The position numbers and the translations under genes are program-made. From contig JAJFIR010000042.1 in assembly GCA_021774795.1 (NCBI GenBank), positions 1 through 64,000 on the forward strand: a stretch of DNA of 64,000 nt, in the 5' to 3' direction. The notes below the pieces were generated by a model, which saw nothing but the letters and a program-made list of their open reading frames with translations, did not search any database and was not told where the DNA came from. This document shows, in pieces, positions 56,750 to 64,000 of this stretch. Each line of letters starts with the position of its first letter. Positions within the stretch are counted from its first letter, which is position 1. The DNA comes from Emcibacteraceae bacterium. Its GTDB lineage: Bacteria > Pseudomonadota > Alphaproteobacteria > Sphingomonadales > Emcibacteraceae.

Positions 56750-57439
56750 ATGAAGAGTTATGTTGCAGAAACATTTGGCACATTCTGGCTCGTATTAGGC
56801 GGCTGCGGTAGTGCTGTTCTCGCGGCCGGATTTCCGGAAGTTGGGATAGGATTACTGGGAGTATCACTAGCATTTGGACTAACCGTGCTGACGATGGCTT
56901 ACGCGATAGGACATATTTCGGGTTGCCACCTTAATCCTGCTGTTTCTATTGGACTATGGGCAGGCGGACGTTTTCCTGTCGAAAAACTATTACCCTATAT
57001 CATTGCGCAGGTCATCGGCGGATTGCTCGGTGGTGGCGTTCTTTACGCGATAGCTGTTGGTCAAGTTGGTTTTGATGTTACTGCCGGTTTCGCCTCAAAC
57101 GGCTACGGGGTAAATTCACCGGGTGGATATACTATGATAGCGGCCCTTATCACCGAAGTGGTCATGACGATGATGTTCCTGATCGTTATTATGGGTGCAA
57201 CCGATAAAAAGGCACCCGCAGGGATGGCTCCAATTGCAATTGGACTATGTCTTACACTTATTCATCTGATAAGTATTCCCGTCACCAATACATCCGTAAA
57301 TCCCGCACGAAGTACGGGCGTCGCATTGTTTGCGGGCGACTGGGCCATATCACAACTATGGCTTTTTTGGCTGGCACCAATAATCGGTGCCATTCTTGGT
57401 GCCGTAATTTATAATTATATTAGCAGCGACGATAATTAA
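56750..57439 (+). CDS. aqpZ: Aquaporin Z
   Basis: Water channel of 229 residues with six membrane segments and both NPA-type loops: N62-P-A (HLNPAVS) and N184-P-A-R (VNPARS). The Arg of the second loop and His in [18 protein letters not shown] fit the narrow aquaporin filter rather than a glycerol facilitator. AAGAGGGGAA precedes the ATG. Its stop overlaps the hidden leader region of the next gene. Confidence 0.95.
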   Translation: MKSYVAETFGTFWLVLGGCGSAVLAAGFPEVGIGLLGVSLAFGLTVLTMAYAIGHISGCHLNPAVSIGLWAGGRFPVEKLLPYIIAQVIGGLLGGGVLYAIAVGQVGFDVTAGFASNGYGVNSPGGYTMIAALITEVVMTMMFLIVIMGATDKKAPAGMAPIAIGLCLTLIHLISIPVTNTSVNPARSTGVALFAGDWAISQLWLFWLAPIIGAILGAVIYNYISSDDN

Positions 57440-58178
57440 AAAACTCAGCAATTTAATATATTCTGTATCATTCCTAATTGTAGTGACCCTGACAAGTGAA
57501 GGGTCATTGGCAAGTGAATACGCCGTTTATTATGTCAAAAAAGGCGACATCACTGTTAACGGTGATATTAATTTAATCGAATGGGAAAAAACCAATACGA
57601 TACACAGATCTTTTCATTATCCTTGGCGCAACGAAAAAGCGCCACACACTATCTTTAGAGCCGCGTGGAATGAAGAAGGTTTATATTTTTCATTCGATGT
57701 TGATGATGACAATATTGTGCTCGCGAGCACGAATGAAGGTGAGAAGGCCGTTGATAATTCGGACCGCGTCGAAATATTTTTAGCACCAAATGAGCCTAAA
57801 GAAGCCCTTCCGAATTTAAAAAAATATTACGGCCTTGAAATCGCCCCTAACGAAATCGTTCACGAATATTCAGCAGAATATTACCGAAAATTTGATAGTA
57901 CCTGGGCGCTTGATAAGGCGACATATAAAACCACTATACATAATTCAGGATATCAGGTGGAAGGTTTTATCTCCACACAAAGCCTTGCCGCGATTAATAT
58001 TAATATTGATGATGACAGTGGAGTTTTTATGGGTGTTTTTCGTGCTGAATTTGAGATAAAGGATAAAAAACTTCAGTCAAAATGGATCAGCTGGATTACT
58101 CCGAAATCAAAAACACCCGATTTTCATATTCCATCTGCGTTCGGACTTATGAAATTTGTTAATAAAGGCCGAAAATAA
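57435..58178 (+). CDS. Exported CBM9-like carbohydrate-binding protein, start codon unclear
   Basis: The first canonical start is GTG at 57483 (231 residues), but the frame is open back to 57408 and the codons before the GTG read [17 protein letters not shown] then [10 protein letters not shown], a convincing Sec signal peptide. No ATG, GTG or TTG lies there; ATT at 57435, overlapping the aqpZ stop (aATTAA), is the most upstream plausible start. The mature part has the CBM9/DOMON-like pattern: [43 protein letters not shown]-type segment and YQVEGFIS. Likely binds glycans in the periplasm; no catalytic motif. Confidence 0.7.
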   Translation: MKKLSNLIYSVSFLIVVTLTSEGSLASEYAVYYVKKGDITVNGDINLIEWEKTNTIHRSFHYPWRNEKAPHTIFRAAWNEEGLYFSFDVDDDNIVLASTNEGEKAVDNSDRVEIFLAPNEPKEALPNLKKYYGLEIAPNEIVHEYSAEYYRKFDSTWALDKATYKTTIHNSGYQVEGFISTQSLAAININIDDDSGVFMGVFRAEFEIKDKKLQSKWISWITPKSKTPDFHIPSAFGLMKFVNKGRK

Positions 58179-58180
58179 GC

Positions 58181-59200
58181 ATGTATAAACTCACCGTTAT
58201 CGACCAGTCACCTGTTCAACCTGGTTCAATTGATAAAAGACCGGCTCCCGTTCTTTCCGCCGAACTCGCAAAATCATGCGAAGACTGGGGATATAATCGT
58301 TATTGGCTTGCTGAGCATCATAATACCAACTATTTTTCCGGCCCAAATCCCGTAGCGCTTATAAGTCACATTGCTTCATGCACGAATTCAATCAGAGTCG
58401 GTAGTGGTGGTGTTATGCTTTCCCACTATAGCCCTTACATGGTGGCGGAACAGTTCAGATTACTCGCTACTTTATATCCGAACAGAATTGATCTTGGTAT
58501 TGGCCGCGCGCCGGGCGGCGATCCATTGGCAAGTGCTGCGCTCGCCAACCCAGGGAATGCAACACACGGCGGGCTATATTCCCGCCAGGCCCATGATTTA
58601 AAAAATCATTTGGAAGGAAATCTGGAAGAAGACCACCCCTTCAAAAGCTTAAAAGTTTCGCCGTATGATGAATATATACCTGAATTCTGGATGCTCGGCA
58701 CCAGTGGCGACAGCGCGGCTCTCGCTGGTCACCTGGGCTATAATTTATCGCTTGGTCTATTCGTCGCGCCTACAGGACAAAAATATGACATTATCGAAAG
58801 TTATTTGCGCGCTTACGAAAACGCAGGTCATCACGCCGACCCAAAAGTGATGATCGCAGTTGGTGGTGTCTGTGCCGAAACCAGCGAAGAAGCCCACTAT
58901 ATAGCTTCGTCACAGCTTTATAAAAAAACAACCACACAGACCCGCGGCAATGATGAACCGTGGATTAGCCCTGATGAAGTTCAAAGTGAGATTAAAAACT
59001 TTTCGCCGCGTGAGCATCGGTTTTATAATTTATTAAAAAGCAGCTTTATCATTGGTTCCCCAAGGGAATGCGAAGAAAAAATGTGCGAACTAATGAATTA
59101 CTGGAAGACAGATGAATTTGCATTCTTGACGGTAACACATGATTTTGAAAGCCGAAAAAGAAGCTATCAGCTGCTCGCAGAGACATTAATCACCACCTAG
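58181..59200 (+). CDS. Luciferase-like flavin-dependent oxidoreductase
   Basis: 339 residues, LLM class. SPVQPGSI, YWLAEHHNTNYFSGPNPVALISHIA and RIDLGIGRAPGGDP match the single-chain LuxA/LuxB-like group (YhbW type). It should use reduced FMN or F420; the substrate is unknown. The ATG is 2 bases after the CBM9-like gene stop, so they are co-transcribed. Confidence 0.92.
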   Translation: MYKLTVIDQSPVQPGSIDKRPAPVLSAELAKSCEDWGYNRYWLAEHHNTNYFSGPNPVALISHIASCTNSIRVGSGGVMLSHYSPYMVAEQFRLLATLYPNRIDLGIGRAPGGDPLASAALANPGNATHGGLYSRQAHDLKNHLEGNLEEDHPFKSLKVSPYDEYIPEFWMLGTSGDSAALAGHLGYNLSLGLFVAPTGQKYDIIESYLRAYENAGHHADPKVMIAVGGVCAETSEEAHYIASSQLYKKTTTQTRGNDEPWISPDEVQSEIKNFSPREHRFYNLLKSSFIIGSPRECEEKMCELMNYWKTDEFAFLTVTHDFESRKRSYQLLAETLITT

Positions 59201-59264
59201 TCCATCATTTTATTGAAACATTAGATATAGCGATTTTACTATACCTAAACTCCAAAAATCTACA

Positions 59265-59293
59265 TTGACATTATAGCTGGATTACATTTAGCC
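59265..59293 (+). promoter_or_regulatory. Possible promoter of the TRAP-binding-protein pair
   Basis: A consensus TTGACA (59265-59270) is followed after 17 bases by TTAGCC, a poor -10 match. It is in the 171-base gap before the solute-binding genes, which holds nothing else recognisable. Confidence 0.3.
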
Positions 59294-59371
59294 TATTTTC
59301 ACATAATTCGTTACTGCTTTTGAATTTGCAATTAACAAATCACAATGCGTAGACATTCATGGGAGCTGAAC

Positions 59372-60424
59372 ATGTGGTCAATATTATCTTTATCCCTGTA
59401 TTTTTTATTCGCTCTAACAAATTTATCTGTCGCTCAGACACCCGTCATTATAAAAATGGGTAACGTTATTGGGGATAGTACTGCGGGAAGAATGCCGCTT
59501 CATACTGGACAAATTCAAAAATTAATCTCAAAGAAAATAACCGAATATACAAACGGCGAAGTGATTTGGGAAGTGCTCGACGGAAAGCGGCCTGATATAC
59601 CCGTATTTTTAATGCCCGGGATGACTGCAAAAGGCGATATCATTCAGGCAACTAATGTGCCTTCGTTATTCATGCCAAAAGTGCCGGAGATGGGCATACA
59701 GGCCATCCCATTCTTATTTGATGGTGATGAACATTCAAGGCGGTTTATAAATTCAGAAGCTGACAAATGGATGTCAGAAAAAGTCGAAAAGGTTTATAAT
59801 GTTAAAGTGTTAGGCAGTTTCCATCATTCCAATGCAGTAAGCATCAACGGCACTAGCCCAATTTATGAGCCGGAGGATTTTTCGGAAAAAGTATTAAATG
59901 ATTTTTCTAAAAGCTGGGCACCAATGTGGGTTAACATCAAACCAAAGGAACTCCACTATATTGGATATGCTGAAGCCGCAGAAGGAAAACTTATTGAAGC
60001 AGGATCAACCATTGAAGTTAATATTGGTATGTTGCAAAATAATCATATTCAGCGGCTACATGAACGCTTCAAATATCTGACACTTGTCCCCAATATGTAT
60101 AATATTTATTATACCATTTTAATAAATAACGATGTCTGGGACGGACTAACCAAATTTCAGCAAGACGGCATAAGCAGTGCCATCAGGGACGGTCAGGAAG
60201 CGTCGATTGCACTGCATCTGGATACTATGATGTGGGCGATGCAGTTGATCCAGTCGGAAGGCGTCGATATTCATTTCATTACATCCGCTGAACGAAAAAA
60301 ATGGAAAGATGAGTTTTATCCAAAAATTAAACAATCCATAATTGAAGAAAGCACCAATCCAGCGAAAACGGCGGCAATGATCAAAAAAATCGAAAATTTG
60401 ACTAAAGATTTGGAGTGGAAATAA
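59372..60424 (+). CDS. TRAP transporter solute-binding protein, DctP type, copy 1
   Basis: 350 residues from ATG 59372, which has GGGAG upstream and gives a clean signal peptide (MWSILSLSLYFLFALTNLSVAQ); an ATG at 59345 adds nine hydrophilic residues. The mature protein has the DctP layout with IQAIPFLFDGDEHSRRF, VKVLGSFHHSN, EVNIGMLQNNHI and YNIYYTILINNDVW. It binds an organic or sugar acid in the periplasm for a TRAP membrane unit, but no DctQ/DctM genes are in the window. It is a tandem paralogue of the next gene. Confidence 0.88.
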   Translation: MWSILSLSLYFLFALTNLSVAQTPVIIKMGNVIGDSTAGRMPLHTGQIQKLISKKITEYTNGEVIWEVLDGKRPDIPVFLMPGMTAKGDIIQATNVPSLFMPKVPEMGIQAIPFLFDGDEHSRRFINSEADKWMSEKVEKVYNVKVLGSFHHSNAVSINGTSPIYEPEDFSEKVLNDFSKSWAPMWVNIKPKELHYIGYAEAAEGKLIEAGSTIEVNIGMLQNNHIQRLHERFKYLTLVPNMYNIYYTILINNDVWDGLTKFQQDGISSAIRDGQEASIALHLDTMMWAMQLIQSEGVDIHFITSAERKKWKDEFYPKIKQSIIEESTNPAKTAAMIKKIENLTKDLEWK

Positions 60425-60425
60425 A

Positions 60426-61487
60426 ATGTATAAAATACTTTTATCATTACTTCTAAGTAGCAGCTTTTTATTTATCTCAAATGCTTATGCGCAACAAGAA
60501 CCCGTAATAATTACTATGGCAAATGTCTTTGGCGAGGTACCAGAGGGACGAATGCCAGGCCATACAGGAAGAATACAAGAACTCATAGCCAAAAGAATTG
60601 CCGAACATACCAACGGCCAAGTGAAATGGAATATTTTAAAAGGGAAGCAGCCCGGTGGTGTCTCCGTCTTTCAGTCACCAAGTTTGACCGCAGACAATAA
60701 CCGCATTCAGGCGACAAACGTTCCGGCGTTTTTCCTTCCGCGCGTTCCGGAAATTATGATCCAGTCTATCCCGTTCTTATTCGAAGGGGCGGAACATTCC
60801 CGTAGATTTATCACTTCCCAACCAGCAAAATGGTTATCAAAAAAGATTGAGGATGCATATGGCGTTAAAGTCTTGGGTCATTTTCATAACGCTGCCTTTG
60901 TAAGTGTTAACGGCACAACCCCTATCCGGGAGCCGGAAGACTTTGTCAATAAAATCATTAATGGCTTTGACAAAACATGGGACCCGATGTGGACAGATAT
61001 AATACCAAAAGAAAGAAGATTTATTGGCACACAGGAAGCCTGGACAGGCGCACTCGTAAAGCCAGATTCCGATTTTGATATCAATCTCGGGATGATACAA
61101 AACAATCATAGGCAGCACCTCCATCAGCGATTTAAGCATACGACTTTAGTCACAAATTTTTATAATATATTCTATACCATGATGATTAATCGCGATGTCT
61201 GGCACAGTCTGACAGATTTTCAACGGACCGGCATTAAAAAAGCCATAAAAGAAGCGCAAAATGCATCAATCGCCTATCAACTGGACACGACACTGTGGGC
61301 ATTGCAGCTCAATCAATCGGAAGGCGTCGAAATTCATATTCAAACCGCGGACGAGCGACAAAGGTGGAAAGCCGAGTTTTATCCAAAGATGGTAAAGGCG
61401 GTTTCTGACAGAAGTAGCAACCCATCAGAAACCCGTGAAATGATTAAACAAATTGAAGCACTGGTCGATGATCTTAGGTGGCAGTGA
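60426..61487 (+). CDS. TRAP transporter solute-binding protein, DctP type, copy 2
   Basis: 353 residues, starting 1 base after copy 1. Signal peptide to about NAYAQ. It shares with copy 1 the segments GRMPxHTGxIQ, IQATNVP, IPFLFxGxEHSRRF and IQSEGV-like NQSEGVEIH, showing a recent tandem duplication with divergence. Its last 14 bases overlap the FAH-family gene convergently. With no adjacent permease genes, the ligand is inferred only from the neighbouring sugar-acid catabolic genes. Confidence 0.88.
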   Translation: MYKILLSLLLSSSFLFISNAYAQQEPVIITMANVFGEVPEGRMPGHTGRIQELIAKRIAEHTNGQVKWNILKGKQPGGVSVFQSPSLTADNNRIQATNVPAFFLPRVPEIMIQSIPFLFEGAEHSRRFITSQPAKWLSKKIEDAYGVKVLGHFHNAAFVSVNGTTPIREPEDFVNKIINGFDKTWDPMWTDIIPKERRFIGTQEAWTGALVKPDSDFDINLGMIQNNHRQHLHQRFKHTTLVTNFYNIFYTMMINRDVWHSLTDFQRTGIKKAIKEAQNASIAYQLDTTLWALQLNQSEGVEIHIQTADERQRWKAEFYPKMVKAVSDRSSNPSETREMIKQIEALVDDLRWQ

Positions 61488-62319
61488 CCACCGTTTGGTT
61501 TTGCTCCCCTAACCCATCAATAGTCAACGATATTTTATCACCAGGATTAAGCCAAACTTGTGGTTTTTGTCCCATCCCAACACCCGGCGGGGTTCCTGTC
61601 GAGATTACATCACCCGGCTGTAAGCTCATATACTGGCTTAAAAAACTGACGATATAAGCCGGCTTATATACCATTGTACTTGTGTTTCCATTTTGATACT
61701 GCTTCCCGTTCATGCTGAGCCGCATACCAAGGTTATGCACGTCTTTAACTTCATCTTTCGTCACAAGCCACGGTCCGATAGGTCCAAATGTATCACAACC
61801 TTTACCCAAATCCCACTGACCACTTCGCTCCAGTTGAAATTCACGCTCTGAAATATCATTACAAACACAGTAACCTGCGATTGCCTGTTCTGCTTCGGCT
61901 TCGCCAGCGTATGAAACATTTTTACCGATCACCATCGCGAGCTCTACTTCCCAATCAAGCTTGGTACTTCCTCTTGGCTTTATGATGTCATCATTCGAGC
62001 CGCATATTGCACTTGTATTTTTAATGAACATAACAGGTTCCGGTGGAATAGTCATGCCCGCTTCTTCGGCATGATCCGCATAATTAAGTCCAATACAAAT
62101 GAACTTACCAACGTTTCCAACACAGGCACCAATACGCGGATCACCATCAATTATAGGAAGTTCATCGACATCTAAACCAGCAATGTACGTTAGTTTTTCA
62201 TCGGAAAGAGCACTACCGTCCACATCATCTATATGATTACTTAAATCGCGAATATTTCCGTTGTCATCCAGTAAGCCCGGTAATTCTTGTCCTGCTGGTC
62301 CGTATCTTAATAGTTTCAT
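61474..62319 (-). CDS. Fumarylacetoacetate hydrolase-family protein
   Basis: 281 residues. The C-terminal FAH fold carries IGLNYADHAEEAG, PVMFIKNTSAICG, LDWEVELAMVIGKN (metal-binding Glu residues) and STGTPPGVGMGQKP. This subgroup includes 2,4-diketo-3-deoxy-L-fuconate hydrolase and related 2-keto acid hydrolases. With the SDR and UxaA-family genes next to it on the same strand, an L-fuconate-type diketo-acid hydrolase role is likely but not proven. Confidence 0.85.
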   Translation of the reverse strand: MKLLRYGPAGQELPGLLDDNGNIRDLSNHIDDVDGSALSDEKLTYIAGLDVDELPIIDGDPRIGACVGNVGKFICIGLNYADHAEEAGMTIPPEPVMFIKNTSAICGSNDDIIKPRGSTKLDWEVELAMVIGKNVSYAGEAEAEQAIAGYCVCNDISEREFQLERSGQWDLGKGCDTFGPIGPWLVTKDEVKDVHNLGMRLSMNGKQYQNGNTSTMVYKPAYIVSFLSQYMSLQPGDVISTGTPPGVGMGQKPQVWLNPGDKISLTIDGLGEQNQTVVTAT

Positions 62320-62349
62320 TTTATTTCTTTCAACATTTTAGTTATTTCA

Positions 62350-63084
62350 TTATGAATTTGTCCAACCGCCATCAATAATATGTGTTTGCCCAGTTGTAAA
62401 ACCGGAAGCATCACTCGCTAAATATGTCGCAAGTTCCGCTATTTCATCAGGTTCACCAATTCGGCCCATGGGTTGACGCGCAACGAAATCTTTATAAGCT
62501 TTTTCATAATCACCTGTTGCGGCAAGCCTTTCATCCAGAGACGGAGAATGAACGGTTCCCGGGCATATGGCATTACATCTTATACCTTTGGTTACAAAAT
62601 CTGCTGCTGTGGCCTTGGTTAAGCCAATAACGGCGGCTTTGCTTGAACAATAAACCAAACGATTAGGAACACCGAGGATAGAACTTGCCGCCGATGACAT
62701 GTTAATGATTGAACCGCCACCATTATCAAGCATCGCTGGCAAAAAAGCTTTCATCATTCGGTACATCGCTTTTACATTTAAATCAAAAGCAAAATCCCAT
62801 TCTTCTTCAGTGCTTTCCAATATGGATCCCGCATGGACAAAACCCGCGCAATTAAAAAGAACGTCTATTGCCCCAAGTTCATCCGCCAGAGATTTAATGG
62901 CGGAGCCATCCCGCACGTCGAGCTTACGCGCGTCACAACCGGTCAACGTCGCAAGTGCCTCTTCATTAATATCCGTCGCGATAACACGCGCACCTTCGGC
63001 AATAAATAATTCTGCCGTCGCACGGCCAATACCCTGCCCGGCAGCCGTAATAACGGCCATTTTACCTTCTAATCTTCCACTCAT
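62350..63084 (-). CDS. SDR dehydrogenase, probable 2-keto-3-deoxy-L-fuconate dehydrogenase
   Basis: 244 residues, short-chain dehydrogenase. NAD-binding AAGQGIGRATA, acidic Asp in ATDINEEAL (NAD preference), NCAG, and the Ser/Tyr/Lys triad in NMSSAAS and YCSSK. The run LFNCAGFVHAG, ADFVTKGIRCNAICPGTV and the DGGW tail resemble 2-keto-3-deoxy-L-fuconate dehydrogenase and BDH2-like SDRs. It lies 30 bases upstream of the FAH gene and 28 bases downstream of the UxaA gene. Confidence 0.87.
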   Translation of the reverse strand: MSGRLEGKMAVITAAGQGIGRATAELFIAEGARVIATDINEEALATLTGCDARKLDVRDGSAIKSLADELGAIDVLFNCAGFVHAGSILESTEEEWDFAFDLNVKAMYRMMKAFLPAMLDNGGGSIINMSSAASSILGVPNRLVYCSSKAAVIGLTKATAADFVTKGIRCNAICPGTVHSPSLDERLAATGDYEKAYKDFVARQPMGRIGEPDEIAELATYLASDASGFTTGQTHIIDGGWTNS

Positions 63085-63112
63085 TGAATGTCCTCGTACT
63101 TTGTTCGATTTA

Positions 63113-64000
63113 TTATCGGGTCGGCAAACAGGACGGGCCTATCGGCTCGAAACTTTTATAGGTTAAAATAAATTCTTGATGGCCTAGTTCTTCGGACACA
63201 GACGACTTGCCTGACGCAACAGCATCCACATAATTCAGGATTTCTGCGCCGACTTCGTCTATATCCGCGTCACCTTTTAATATTCGCCCGGCGTTAATAT
63301 CCATATCATGTGAAAGTTTTTCATACGTTTCCGGATTGGCGCAAACCTTGATCACTGGCGATATAGCCGATCCTACAACCGAACCACGTCCCGTTGTAAA
63401 TAGAATAAGATGCGCGCCAGACGCAATCATTTCAACAATCTCAGCATTATCGGAGATATTAGGAAATCCAAACCTTGGTTCACCGTCAGGAATAACATCC
63501 ATTAAATATAATCCGCCTCCGGGCGGTATATCACCGGGTTTAATCAAGCCGGAGATTGGGCTGTCTCCCGATTTTGAATAAGCACCGATTGATTTTTCTT
63601 CTAATGTCGTAAGCCCTCCTTCAGCATTTCCCGGCGCGAAACTGCCGTATCCCATAATCGTGTAATATGTTGCCGCTTTATCGACGCTTTTCTTAATCAG
63701 CTCTCCGAGTTCAGGTGTAATAGCACGCTCCGCCATAATTTGCTCGCAGCCAATAAGCTCACCCGTTTCCTCAAAAATGCATGCTGCACCTTGCTCTACC
63801 AGTTGATCAAAGCACCGTCCCACCGCCGGGTTAGCCGAAATTCCGCTTGTGCCGTCCGATCCACCACATATCGTGCCAACCACAAGATCGCTCATATTCA
63901 TTGGTGCTTTTGGTGTTTTGTCTGATTCAATACGTAATCTTTCAACGGCTTCTTTGCCAAGACGGATGGTCTCTGCAGTGCCACCGTTTTCCTGTATCAC
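63113..64000 (-). CDS. UxaA-family (altronate dehydratase-like) hydrolase, 5' end cut by window edge
   Basis: The last 295 residues of a UxaA-type dehydratase: VGTICGGSDGTSGISANPAVG, GELIGCEQIMAERA, MDVIPDGEPRFGFPNISDNAEIVEMIASGAHLILFTTGRGSVVGSAISPVIKVCANPETYEKL. The frame is open to the right edge, so the start and N-terminal part are missing. The family dehydrates sugar acids such as altronate and galactarate; beside the SDR and FAH genes it is a candidate L-fuconate-type dehydratase. It is probably the first or an early gene of the operon. Confidence 0.88.
   Translation of the reverse strand: MIQENGGTAETIRLGKEAVERLRIESDKTPKAPMNMSDLVVGTICGGSDGTSGISANPAVGRCFDQLVEQGAACIFEETGELIGCEQIMAERAITPELGELIKKSVDKAATYYTIMGYGSFAPGNAEGGLTTLEEKSIGAYSKSGDSPISGLIKPGDIPPGGGLYLMDVIPDGEPRFGFPNISDNAEIVEMIASGAHLILFTTGRGSVVGSAISPVIKVCANPETYEKLSHDMDINAGRILKGDADIDEVGAEILNYVDAVASGKSSVSEELGHQEFILTYKSFEPIGPSCLPTR

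Noticed and set aside
56386-56751. 121-residue minus-strand open frame
   Set aside because: It is antisense to the well-supported GlsB-family gene and has a shadow-like Ile/Pro/Asn-rich composition.
1-64000. tRNA, rRNA, CRISPR array or prophage
   Set aside because: No clover-leaf sequence, regular repeat-spacer pattern or phage structural gene was recognised in the reading; this is a visual check only.

Overview
The window is chromosomal DNA from a low-GC, AT-rich alphaproteobacterium, probably marine. The main evidence is a long minus-strand block with classical alphaproteobacterial gene order: chvI-chvG-hprK-rapZ-EIIA(Man)-HPr-ahcY-divL-tsaE-amgK/murU-addB-addA-trxA, with pckA divergent from chvI. 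The DnaJ-cobS-cobT run fits the same class. TRAP-type solute-binding proteins, a sulfatase and an S9 dipeptidyl peptidase fit a marine heterotroph. The order or family cannot be fixed from sequence alone.

Layout. 1-84 is the start of an IS1182/IS5-like transposase running off the left edge, followed by a peroxiredoxin (169-690, minus). 928-8151 is the most unusual part: six consecutive paralogous genes for HisC-like, PLP-dependent aminotransferases, each with a twin-arginine (Tat) signal and therefore predicted to work in the periplasm. They form about four transcription units, separated by predicted terminators or promoters, and fall into two sequence subclasses (genes 1-3 and 4-6). 8227-27693 is the conserved core block: thioredoxin, AddAB recombination nuclease, a fused AmgK-MurU cell-wall recycling enzyme, TsaE, a DivL-like tyrosine 'kinase', SAH hydrolase, a regulatory PTS branch (HPr, EIIA, HprK, RapZ), ChvG/ChvI and PEP carboxykinase.

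27743-37746 holds a GNAT, a J-domain protein, dipeptidyl peptidase IV, and a minus-strand group of CYTH, class V aminotransferase, two DUF3137-like proteins (one frameshifted), LemA and an AsmA-like protein, then an AI-2E-family membrane protein and an ArsR regulator. 37747-38128 has no gene. 38129-44551 is a complete leucine-degradation (liu) operon converting isovaleryl-CoA to acetoacetate plus acetyl-CoA. 44633-49384 holds a Dus enzyme, a beta-lactamase-fold hydrolase, a small membrane protein, a LysR regulator, an AEC permease and BolA.

49449-53725 is DnaJ-cobS-cobT plus a PhyH-type dioxygenase, facing a RoxA-like ribosomal oxygenase. 54659-59200 carries a GIY-YIG protein, a sulfatase, a GlsB-like protein, an aquaporin, a CBM9-like exported protein and a luciferase-like oxidoreductase. 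59372-64000 has two tandem TRAP solute-binding proteins converging on an FAH-family hydrolase, an SDR and a UxaA-family dehydratase (cut by the right edge), which together look like L-fuconate-type sugar-acid catabolism. No tRNA, rRNA or CRISPR array was seen.
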